From an uncultured Bacteroidales bacterium (GTDB lineage Bacteria; Bacteroidota; Bacteroidia; Bacteroidales; ML635J-15), in assembly GCA_937982115.1 (NCBI GenBank), contig CALJNE010000030.1, forward strand, positions 1 through 49,818: 49,818 nucleotides of DNA, given 5' to 3'. The position numbers and the translations under genes were made by a program. The stretch's first letter is position 1, and each line of letters opens with the position of its first letter. The notes below the pieces were generated by a model, which did no database searches, had not been told where the DNA came from, and saw nothing but the letters and a program-made list of their open reading frames with translations. Shown in pieces: positions 1-8,396 of the stretch.

Positions 1-1
1 C

Positions 2-1831
2 CAATCAATCCTTTTGAATAAGGATTCAACTTTTTACAAAACAGAATACCTAAAAAAATTACATAATTTATTATCAGAACTGTCAAAAGATTTTGATGTA
101 AAGTTTATTAAATTTGATGAAAGTGTCTTTAACGATACTGTTATTGATTATTCCGGCAACATAACAAATATAAGCAATGTTTTTAAGGAGATAATATCAG
201 CCTATTCTGGAATGAATTTAGGTGCCGTGGTTTTATTGTCTGATGGAATTTTCAATGCAGGCAACAATCCTCTCTACTCTACTCTACCGACGGTACCTAT
301 TTACACAGTGGCACTTGGAGATACTCTCAGTCAAAAAGACTTAATTATTAAAGATGTTATTACAAATAAAATTGCTTTTTTAGGTAACAGATTCCCTGTA
401 AGAGTACTAATTTCAGCTGAAAATTGTCCGGAGAATGAAGCTATATTGACAATAAGTCGGGACAACAAAATTGTTGCAGAAACAAAATTCCAAATTCCAC
501 GTGAAAGTCAAACAGCAACTCTTGATATAGAAATTCCGGCAGATAAAACCGGAAATAATATTTATAAAGTTGAGGTATCTAAATTAAACAAAGAAATAAG
601 TTATTTAAACAATATATATAACTTTAGCATTAAAGTAATTGATAATCGTCAAAATATTCTTTTAATCACTGAAGCTCCTCATCCTGATTTGGGGGCAATT
701 CGTTTTGCTTTGAAAAATAATCCGGATTTTAATCTTGAAATTGCTTATGTTAATGAATTTAAAGAAGACATTTCAAGATATGATTTAGTAATTTTATACC
801 AGTTACCATCTATTAAAAATAATATAACCAATATTTTAAAAGAAATTCAGAAAAATAAAATTTCTGTGCTATATATTCTTGGAATAAATTCTTCTTTAAA
901 CGATTTCAATAAATTAAATACCGGGGTTGAAATATACAGCAGAACGAAAAATTTTGAAGATGCTACAGCAGCATATAACAATACATTTACATCTTTTGAC
1001 CCCGTAATAGAAAGTAATTATTTAAAAAATTTAAGTCCTTTAAAAACATTTTTTGGAGATTATAAAATCGTTGACAACGTCAAAATTCTAATTTATCAAA
1101 ATATTAATGGAATAAAAACCCAAAAACCACTTTTTGCTTTTATTGACAACATTGAATATAAAACCGGAATTATTTTGGGAGAAGGAATTTGGCGTTGGAG
1201 AATGGATGATTTTAAATATAATAATTCCCATAATAATTTTATTTCTTTAATGAATAAAACGGTGCAATATCTATTAGTAAAAAGAATTGCAAACAAACTT
1301 TCTTTAGAATATAAAACTGTTTATAGCGAAAACGAATCTGTGATTATTGATGCCTTTTTCTATGACGAAACATTTGAGTTAAACCCCAACCTTGACATAA
1401 AACTTGTTCTTAAAAATGATAAAGACAAAGAATTTAATCACATTTTTGTAAGACGAGATAAAAGCTACAGAGTAAATCTTGGAAGACTTCCTGCAGGTAA
1501 TTATAAAATTGTTGCAGAAACAAAATTTGATAACAAAACATACAGCGAAACAGGTGAATTTTTTGTAGAAAAAATTAACATTGAATTCTTAAACCTTAAA
1601 GCAAATCACAGATTATTAAATTCTATTTCGGAAAAAACCGGAGGCAACATGTATTATCCTTTTAATTGGAATCAATTAGCAAATGATATAAGGAATAATC
1701 AAAATATTGTTACGCTGGCATACGAAGAAGAGAAACTGAATACAATATCTGATTTTGCATGGTTATTTTTTGTAATACTGCTTTTTGGAGCCACAGAATG
1801 GGCTTTGCGAAAATATCATGGCGGATATTAA
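2..1831 (+). CDS. VWA-domain membrane protein, 5' end outside the window
   Basis: The reading frame is open from base 2 and begins QSILLNKDST, so the gene starts before the window; a TTG at base 14 is only an internal codon. The first residues look like the end of a MIDAS D-x-S-x-S metal site, and a second VWA strand, VVLLSDGIFNAGNNP, follows about 75 residues in. After an Ig-like stretch comes a Rossmann/GATase-like segment (ILLITEAPHPDLGAIRFAL). The protein ends with one hydrophobic segment (FAWLFFVILLFGATEWAL) and a short basic tail. This layout is common in large Bacteroidetes VWA proteins anchored in the inner membrane, which usually also have N-terminal membrane helices; those would be off the window. 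The substrate or partner is unknown. uvrA begins about 44 bp after its stop if the preferred uvrA start is right. Confidence 0.75.
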   Translation, partial: QSILLNKDSTFYKTEYLKKLHNLLSELSKDFDVKFIKFDESVFNDTVIDYSGNITNISNVFKEIISAYSGMNLGAVVLLSDGIFNAGNNPLYSTLPTVPIYTVALGDTLSQKDLIIKDVITNKIAFLGNRFPVRVLISAENCPENEAILTISRDNKIVAETKFQIPRESQTATLDIEIPADKTGNNIYKVEVSKLNKEISYLNNIYNFSIKVIDNRQNILLITEAPHPDLGAIRFALKNNPDFNLEIAYVNEFKEDISRYDLVILYQLPSIKNNITNILKEIQKNKISVLYILGINSSLNDFNKLNTGVEIYSRTKNFEDATAAYNNTFTSFDPVIESNYLKNLSPLKTFFGDYKIVDNVKILIYQNINGIKTQKPLFAFIDNIEYKTGIILGEGIWRWRMDDFKYNNSHNNFISLMNKTVQYLLVKRIANKLSLEYKTVYSENESVIIDAFFYDETFELNPNLDIKLVLKNDKDKEFNHIFVRRDKSYRVNLGRLPAGNYKIVAETKFDNKTYSETGEFFVEKINIEFLNLKANHRLLNSISEKTGGNMYYPFNWNQLANDIRNNQNIVTLAYEEEKLNTISDFAWLFFVILLFGATEWALRKYHGGY

Positions 1832-1874
1832 GTTGAAATCTAATTCAATATTTCTTTTATCAAAAAAATCGAGA

Positions 1875-4682
1875 ATGGATAATACTGAAGGAATTATTTT
1901 ACAAGGTGTTAGGGTTCATAATTTAAAAAACATAAATGTTTTCATTCCTCACGGCAAATTAGTGGTTATTACAGGTTTATCCGGCAGCGGAAAATCATCC
2001 TTGGCTTTCGATACACTTTTTGCCGAAGGACAAAGACGATATGTGGAGAGTCTTTCTTCTTATGCTCGCCAATTTCTTGGCAGGATGAATAAGCCCGACG
2101 TGGATTTTATTGATGGTATTCCACCTGCAGTTGCAATTGAGCAAAAAGTAAATACCAGAAATCCTCGTTCTACAGTAGGAACTTCAACAGAAGTTTACGA
2201 TTACCTTAAATTATTGTTCTCACGTATTGGAAGAACATATTCGCCTGTTAGTGGTAATGAAGTAAAAAAGCATCAAGTTGCAGACGTCGTAAATAAAATT
2301 CTTAGTTTAGACGAAGAAACTAAAGTTTACATCTGCTTTAAATATAATTTCAATAATCGCCACGATAAAAAAGAACAATTAAATCTAATTTTAAAACAAG
2401 GTTACACAAGGGTCTTAGATAATAATCGGATATTAAAAATTGAAGAATTACTACAATCTGAAAGTTTAGATAAGATAAAAGAAATTCGCATTATTTTAGA
2501 CAGAATCGTTGTAAAAAATGATGATAAGCAATATGTACGTATTGCTGATTCTGTTCAAACAGCTTTTAACGAAGGTAATGGAGAATGCTGCATAACGGCA
2601 GAGTTTAATGATGAATTTAAAACTTTTAATTTTTCCAATCGTTTCGAGCTTGATGGAACTCAATTTGAGGTTCCAAACGAAAACCTTTTCAGCTTTAACA
2701 ATCCTATTGGAGCTTGTCCTGTTTGTGAAGGGTTTGGTAAAATTCTTGGAATTGATGAAGATTTGGTTGTCCCCGACAAAAGTTTAAGTGTTTATAACGA
2801 TGCCATAGTTTGCTGGAAAGGCGAAATTATGAAGGAATGGAAATTTGATTTTATCAATAAAGCTCAAAAATTCGGATTTCCAATACATAAACCTTATTTT
2901 GAATTAAGCGAACAACATAAAGAACTCCTCTGGAATGGAAATGATATAGTTACAGGCATAAATGGATTTTTTGAATATCTTGAATCAAAAAAACAAAAAA
3001 TTCAATATCGGGTAATGATTTCAAGATATCGAGGTAAGACAACCTGCCCGGAATGCAAAGGAAAAAGGTTAAAAAAAGAGGCTTTTTATGTTAAAATTGC
3101 AGGCAAAAGCATTGCGGATTTAATTGATATTTCAATTTTTGAATTGAGAGATTTTTTCTCAAATCTTAAATTAGAAAAACACGACCAATCTGCAGCCGAA
3201 AGACTTTTACAGGAAATTAAACTTCGCCTCGACGCAATAATTGATGTTGGTCTGGGATACCTCACACTAAACCGATTGTCTTCTACTCTTTCGGGCGGTG
3301 AATCTCAAAGGATAAATCTTGCTTCTATATTTGGAGCAGGCCTGGTGGGAAGTCTGTATGTTCTTGACGAGCCAAGTATAGGCCTTCATCCAAGAGATAC
3401 TCAAAATTTGATTAATTTACTTAAAAGACTTCGGGATAAAGGCAATACCGTTGTTGTAGTTGAACACGACGAAGAAATTATGAGAGCTGCCGATTACATA
3501 ATTGATTTAGGTCCAAAAGCAGGAATTTTCGGTGGCGAAGTAGTTTTTCAAGGAACTCTCGATGAACTTATTTCAAAATCAAAAGGATTTACTGCTAAAT
3601 ATTTAAAAGGTGAATTAACAAATCCTGTAAACCGCCATCTGGCAAAATCCTTCAATTCTATTGAAATTGTTGGAGCTCGTCATAATAATCTCAAAAACAT
3701 AGATGTTAAATTTCCTTTAAATTTAATTATTGTTGTTACAGGTGTAAGCGGTTCTGGAAAAAGCAGTTTAGTTAAGGGAATTTTATATCCCGCCCTAAAG
3801 AAAAGATTAGGTTTTTCTGCTGACAAAACCGGAGAACACAAAACCATACAGGGAGATTTGCATCTGATTTCCGATATACTTTATGTTGACCAGAATCCAA
3901 TAGGTAAATCATCTCGTTCAAATCCTGCCACTTATATAAAAGCATTTGATGAAATCCGCAAATTGTTTAGCGAACAAAAGCAAGCCTATAATAATGGCTA
4001 TAAAGCTTCCCATTTTTCGTTTAATGTTCCGGGAGGAAGATGCGATACCTGTAATGGTGAAGGAGAAATAGTTGTGGAAATGCAATTTATGGCTGATGTG
4101 CACCTTGTGTGTGAGGAGTGCGGAGGAAAAAGATTTAAAGATGAAATACTCGAAATTAAATATCGCGGTAAAAATATTCACGATATAATTGAAATGTCAA
4201 TCGAAGAAGCGGTTGGATTTTTCTCTGAAGACAAAGATAAAACTGCCCAGAAAACCGCTAAATTACTGGAATATTATTTAGAAATCGGATTAGGATATCT
4301 AAAACTTGGTCAATCTTCAAGTACCTTGAGTGGTGGCGAAAGTCAAAGAATAAAACTCGCCAGTTTTTTAAGTCAGGAAAAAATGAATCCTGCAATTTTT
4401 GTTTTTGATGAACCAACAACAGGCTTGCATTTCCACGACATTCATCAACTTATAAAAGCATTCGAAAAGTTAAAACAAGCCGGACATACTCTCATTATTA
4501 TTGAACATAATCCTGAAATTATTAAATATGCCGATTATATTATTGACTTAGGTCCGGAAGGTGGAGAAAATGGAGGTAATCTAATTTTTTCAGGAACACT
4601 TCAGGATTTATTAAAGTGCAAAAACTCTTTTACTGCCGAAGCTATGCGTAAATATCTGGAGCCGATTAAAACCAAAAACTAA
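1875..4682 (+). CDS. uvrA: Excinuclease ABC subunit UvrA
   Basis: This is the damage-recognition ATPase of nucleotide excision repair, which loads UvrB on DNA. Two ABC modules are visible. The first has Walker A TGLSGSGKSSLAFDT, a split zinc-binding insertion (CPVCEGFG, later CPECKGKR) and the signature LSGGESQRINLAS followed by VLDEPSIGLHPRD. The second has Walker A TGVSGSGKSSLVKG, a zinc module (CDTCNGEGE with CEECGGKR) and LSGGESQRIKLAS with FDEPTTGLHFHD. The chosen ATG gives 935 residues beginning MDNTEGIILQGVRVHNLKNI, the usual start for this phylum. An in-frame ATG at 1818 would overlap the end of the VWA gene and add 19 atypical residues. The 3' end overlaps the convergent downstream gene by 17 bp. 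All key motifs are intact. Confidence 0.97.
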   Translation: MDNTEGIILQGVRVHNLKNINVFIPHGKLVVITGLSGSGKSSLAFDTLFAEGQRRYVESLSSYARQFLGRMNKPDVDFIDGIPPAVAIEQKVNTRNPRSTVGTSTEVYDYLKLLFSRIGRTYSPVSGNEVKKHQVADVVNKILSLDEETKVYICFKYNFNNRHDKKEQLNLILKQGYTRVLDNNRILKIEELLQSESLDKIKEIRIILDRIVVKNDDKQYVRIADSVQTAFNEGNGECCITAEFNDEFKTFNFSNRFELDGTQFEVPNENLFSFNNPIGACPVCEGFGKILGIDEDLVVPDKSLSVYNDAIVCWKGEIMKEWKFDFINKAQKFGFPIHKPYFELSEQHKELLWNGNDIVTGINGFFEYLESKKQKIQYRVMISRYRGKTTCPECKGKRLKKEAFYVKIAGKSIADLIDISIFELRDFFSNLKLEKHDQSAAERLLQEIKLRLDAIIDVGLGYLTLNRLSSTLSGGESQRINLASIFGAGLVGSLYVLDEPSIGLHPRDTQNLINLLKRLRDKGNTVVVVEHDEEIMRAADYIIDLGPKAGIFGGEVVFQGTLDELISKSKGFTAKYLKGELTNPVNRHLAKSFNSIEIVGARHNNLKNIDVKFPLNLIIVVTGVSGSGKSSLVKGILYPALKKRLGFSADKTGEHKTIQGDLHLISDILYVDQNPIGKSSRSNPATYIKAFDEIRKLFSEQKQAYNNGYKASHFSFNVPGGRCDTCNGEGEIVVEMQFMADVHLVCEECGGKRFKDEILEIKYRGKNIHDIIEMSIEEAVGFFSEDKDKTAQKTAKLLEYYLEIGLGYLKLGQSSSTLSGGESQRIKLASFLSQEKMNPAIFVFDEPTTGLHFHDIHQLIKAFEKLKQAGHTLIIIEHNPEIIKYADYIIDLGPEGGENGGNLIFSGTLQDLLKCKNSFTAEAMRKYLEPIKTKN

Positions 4683-5229
4683 TTCGAATAACAGGATTAG
4701 TATATAATGAATAATAGTTTTCATTAAAATTATACATTGCACTTATCACCATATAAGATACTCGTTTTGCACCTCCAGAAGGTATTTGAATTGCAAAACC
4801 AGCCATAGGTGAATAATTCCATACCAAATTATCAAAAGGTGGAACATACATTTTACTTACATTCATCAAATTTAATTCCGTGAGAATTAATAATCCGGTA
4901 CCTTTAGCAATAAAAGGCAGAATTTCCTGTATATCTTTTATTACAGTGTAACCTAAAAAAGCATTATATCCAAGAGCGGAACCTTCCGAAATGTAATAAT
5001 ATCTGGTTTTGTAATAAAGATAATTTATCCCTGAACCAACTGAAAGCCTATTTGTAAGACGATAACCGACAACGGGATTCACGGAAATAACAGTACTTGT
5101 TCCAAAATTCAATCCTATATCACCCCCGAAAAAAATCCTTTGTTTCCACGTTGGATTATTTTCAAGATATTGAGTTTTGCCGACAAAGCTTGCCATCAAA
5201 ATAAATGATATAACTAAAAATTTTTTCAT
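4666..5229 (-). CDS. Small outer-membrane beta-barrel-like protein
   Basis: The 187-residue product has a clear N-terminal signal peptide (MKKFLVISFILMASFVGKTQ). The rest alternates polar and aromatic or hydrophobic residues in short strands, for example VNPVVGYRLTNRLSVGSGI. It ends in phenylalanine (RISFWF), as expected for the C-terminal signal of outer-membrane barrels. There is no lipobox. The length fits an eight-stranded barrel of the OmpA/OmpW-like type, but no specific family was recognised and no ligand can be named. It is convergent with uvrA and overlaps its last 17 bp. It lies downstream of the GH3 fusion gene on the same strand after a 47-bp gap, so co-transcription is possible. 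Confidence 0.65.
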   Translation of the reverse strand: MKKFLVISFILMASFVGKTQYLENNPTWKQRIFFGGDIGLNFGTSTVISVNPVVGYRLTNRLSVGSGINYLYYKTRYYYISEGSALGYNAFLGYTVIKDIQEILPFIAKGTGLLILTELNLMNVSKMYVPPFDNLVWNYSPMAGFAIQIPSGGAKRVSYMVISAMYNFNENYYSLYTNPVIRISFWF

Positions 5230-5276
5230 TTATGATAAATCATTTATTTTCCAAATTTACGTTTTTTTTAAATATT

Positions 5277-8273
5277 TCAATCATTTTCGATTTTCAAATC
5301 AGGATTTTTGCTCAATATTGCTTGATAAACAATTTCTTCAATATCTGTACGAATATTCATTTTTATAATTTTCCAGTTCTCTGCATCTGGAAAAACTCTG
5401 TTTGAATTAAATACATACACCAAATCATAATGAGGGTCTGCCCAAACCATTGTACCGGTGTAACCACTGTGACCATAAGCCTCATCAGAAGCACTTTGTG
5501 TTCCGAGTCCTTTTGTTCTGTCGTTTGGCAATGGTTTATCCCAACCTAATCCTCGTCTGTTTTTGGAAGGGTCATGTTGATATGCGGTAAAAAGTTTAAC
5601 TGTTCCTTCGGAGAAAAATTTTATATCTGAATATGTTCCGAAATTTATAAAAATCTGCAATAATTTGGCAACATCATTAGCCGAACCGAATAATCCTGCA
5701 TGCCCCGACACTCCTCCCAGCATAGCTGCTCCCTGGTCGTGGACATAGCCATGTAACAACTGATTTCTAAATACTTTATCGTCTTCAGTAGGAACTATTT
5801 GTTCCTTTGTAAATTTTTCCAATGGTAAGTAGGTCATTGTCCAGCATCCTAATCGCTTGTAAAAATTGTCATTCAAATAATTCGTAAAATCCTCTCCAGT
5901 AATTTTTTCAATCATAATTGGGAAAAGATAAAATCCTAAATCCGAATAAACATATTTACCTTTGGTGTTGTTTGGAGATTTTACTATCCTGTCCAAGATA
6001 GTATCCTTAAAACTATCAAGTAGGTATAGATTTTCTGCAACTTTAATTGAATATTTCTCTTCCGGCTGATTCCTGTAATATTTATTTCTGACCTGATTAT
6101 TGGTAATTGTTTCCTTATAAAAAGGTATCCAGGATTTAAAACCTGCTGAGTGAGTGAGTATGTCAGAAATCAAAAAGTTTTGTTTGGTAGTAGCTTTTAA
6201 AAATTCTAAATACTGAGAAAGTTTATGATTCAAAGAAAATTTTTCCTCATCATATAATTTCATTAAGGCAGGTAATGTAGCAACTACTTTTGTAACAGAT
6301 GCAAGGTCGTATAAATCAAAATCAGTTACTTTTCGAGAATTATCGTAAGTATGAAATCCATAAGATTTACAGAAAAAGACAATACCATTCCTTGAAAGAA
6401 CAATTTGAGCGCCCGGAAAGGCTTTAGCTTTAATTCCTTCCTCGATAATAGAATCAATCTTATAAAGATATTTTGAATCTACGCCGGCTTCCTCGGGAAT
6501 ATGGGTATATTTTAATCTTATTTTTGAGGTATTTACTCCGGTTCCTTCTTTAAAACCCCCGGCACTTACAGGCAGTTTTGCTTTTGCCCCAATACCACCA
6601 AAAATTAACTGTGCAGAAAAATCCCTAATAAGTTCATCATTTTCGTAAGAAACTATAACAGCATCAAACTCGTTTATTTTTTCAAAAAACGAAAGACTAT
6701 ACGGATTTGCGAAAACATCCAATATTATTTTTGTTTTTCCGGCCAAATTTTCAATAAAATTTATTGTTTCTTGCGAAATTCCGTAACGCGAAGAAGCTGA
6801 CATCCTGGTGTTATGAATCCCTATAATAACAATATCGTATCCGATTAAAGTATCCATTAACTTTTTCTCACATAAACTTTTCTTTAAATCTTCATAAGAA
6901 AAAACATCAACTTCAGCATAATACTTTAATCTTTCGCTAAAAATATTTGTCTTATTACTTCCGAAAATTAAACAGGCAATTTTTGGATTTTCATCTATAC
7001 TTATGGGTATAATGTTATTTTTATTTGTAACAAGCGTTAATCCGTTTTCAACAATTTTTTGTTTTATCAATAAAGCATCTGTATTATTCAAATCTTCCAA
7101 TAGGTTTTCTTCAGATATTGGTTCAAAACTGTTCAATCCGCACCAGTATTTAGCTTTCAGTATTTTTTTACATCTATCGTCTATTTCAATTTGAGAAATT
7201 TTTCCTTGCAGGATTGCTTCTTTAATTTTTTCAATAACTACAGGCATCTCTCCGGGAAAAAGAAGAATATCATTTCCGGCTAAAAGTGCTAATACTGCGG
7301 CATCTCCTTGTTTATAGTGATTAGTAACACCTCCCATGTTCAAAGCATCAGTAAATATCAAGCCTCTAAAACCATAATCGTTTTTTAATAAATCGGTTAC
7401 AACCTTTTTAGAAAGACTTGACGGTAAATTTGGCGTTGAATCTAGGGTTGGTATATACAAATGAGCTACCATCACAGCAGCTATCCCATTATCGAACAGA
7501 TACTTAAAGGGATATAATTCCAAAGAATCAATCCTTGTTCGGGAATGCTTTATTATCGGAAGGGATTTATGAGAGTCAACATTTGTATCACCATGTCCGG
7601 GAAAATGTTTGGCGGTTGCAATAATTTTATTATCCTGCAAGCCCATCATGTATTGATATGACTTAATTGCTACATTATATTTATTTTCGCCGAAAGACCT
7701 GTTGTTTATAACCGGATTTTTCGGATTATTATTAACATCGCAAACAGGCGAAAAACTCACATTAACTCCAACTCGTTTAAGTTGTCTGGCAAATTCCGCT
7801 CCCATTTGATAGATAATATTATCATCCTGAATTGCTCCCAACATCATTTGACGTGGATAGTTCACCACACTGTCGAGTCTCATTGCCAACGACCATTCGG
7901 CATCCATTCCAACCAATACCGGCACTTTTGAAACTTCCTGAATTTTGTTTAACAATTTAACTTGCGAAACAGGATTTCCTTGCATAAAAATAATTCCCCC
8001 GGGCTTATATTTTGTAATTTCTTCAATTATATTGTTGTTATATTTTTTGTCTTTATTTGAATAAACCGGAACCATCAATAACTGAGCAATTTTTTCATCC
8101 TGAGTTAGAGTATTAAAAACTGAATCAACCCAATATTCCTCAACAGATAAAAACTCCGGAAACTTTTTCTCTTTACTAAAATAATCTCTCTTTATTTTCA
8201 GATTAGATGAAAAGATATTAATATTATCAGTTAAAAGCACCAAAGGTATTAATAACGCCAATATCCTTATCAT
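5277..8273 (-). CDS. GH3 beta-N-acetylglucosaminidase fused to a serine beta-lactamase-like hydrolase
   Basis: This 998-residue exported protein joins two enzymes. Residues 1-20 are a hydrophobic signal or anchor. Residues about 45-400 are a glycoside hydrolase family 3 domain of NagZ type: KHFPGHGDT (222-230), Asp-Ser-His ending at H235 (the NagZ His-Asp dyad loop) and the nucleophile D309 in FTDALNMGG. A GH3 C-terminal domain follows to about 560. Residues 595-998 are a penicillin-binding-protein/beta-lactamase class C-like domain with S659-V-T-K662, Y776-S-D and H935-S-G-Y-T-G. The family is widespread in Bacteroidetes and is assumed to act on peptidoglycan fragments in the periplasm or at the outer surface. 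The GH3 half should release GlcNAc from muropeptides. The role of the serine hydrolase half (esterase, amidase or peptidase) is not known from sequence. All catalytic residues are present in both halves. Confidence 0.9.
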   Translation of the reverse strand: MIRILALLIPLVLLTDNINIFSSNLKIKRDYFSKEKKFPEFLSVEEYWVDSVFNTLTQDEKIAQLLMVPVYSNKDKKYNNNIIEEITKYKPGGIIFMQGNPVSQVKLLNKIQEVSKVPVLVGMDAEWSLAMRLDSVVNYPRQMMLGAIQDDNIIYQMGAEFARQLKRVGVNVSFSPVCDVNNNPKNPVINNRSFGENKYNVAIKSYQYMMGLQDNKIIATAKHFPGHGDTNVDSHKSLPIIKHSRTRIDSLELYPFKYLFDNGIAAVMVAHLYIPTLDSTPNLPSSLSKKVVTDLLKNDYGFRGLIFTDALNMGGVTNHYKQGDAAVLALLAGNDILLFPGEMPVVIEKIKEAILQGKISQIEIDDRCKKILKAKYWCGLNSFEPISEENLLEDLNNTDALLIKQKIVENGLTLVTNKNNIIPISIDENPKIACLIFGSNKTNIFSERLKYYAEVDVFSYEDLKKSLCEKKLMDTLIGYDIVIIGIHNTRMSASSRYGISQETINFIENLAGKTKIILDVFANPYSLSFFEKINEFDAVIVSYENDELIRDFSAQLIFGGIGAKAKLPVSAGGFKEGTGVNTSKIRLKYTHIPEEAGVDSKYLYKIDSIIEEGIKAKAFPGAQIVLSRNGIVFFCKSYGFHTYDNSRKVTDFDLYDLASVTKVVATLPALMKLYDEEKFSLNHKLSQYLEFLKATTKQNFLISDILTHSAGFKSWIPFYKETITNNQVRNKYYRNQPEEKYSIKVAENLYLLDSFKDTILDRIVKSPNNTKGKYVYSDLGFYLFPIMIEKITGEDFTNYLNDNFYKRLGCWTMTYLPLEKFTKEQIVPTEDDKVFRNQLLHGYVHDQGAAMLGGVSGHAGLFGSANDVAKLLQIFINFGTYSDIKFFSEGTVKLFTAYQHDPSKNRRGLGWDKPLPNDRTKGLGTQSASDEAYGHSGYTGTMVWADPHYDLVYVFNSNRVFPDAENWKIIKMNIRTDIEEIVYQAILSKNPDLKIEND

Positions 8274-8367
8274 AGTTTTTTTTCAAAATTGTTAAAAATC
8301 ATTAAACAGAAATTTTTTTTAAATATCTTTTTTTTAACATAATTGAGTTAATTTAATTTTAATAATA

Positions 8368-8375
8368 TAACTTTG
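8368..8375 (+). promoter_or_regulatory. Bacteroidetes -7 promoter element for the PAS kinase gene
   Basis: TAACTTTG matches the TAnnTTTG consensus and lies 21 bp before the ATG of the downstream kinase. A possible -33 TTG is at 8343-8345, with a spacing of 22, slightly longer than ideal. Confidence 0.5.
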
Positions 8376-8396
8376 TGAATATTATTTTTATTTTCT

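Noticed and set aside
1785-1874. Longer uvrA start inside the VWA gene
   Set aside because: The extra residues overlap the VWA coding end and are unlike UvrA; MDNTEGIILQGVRVHN at 1875 is the usual start.
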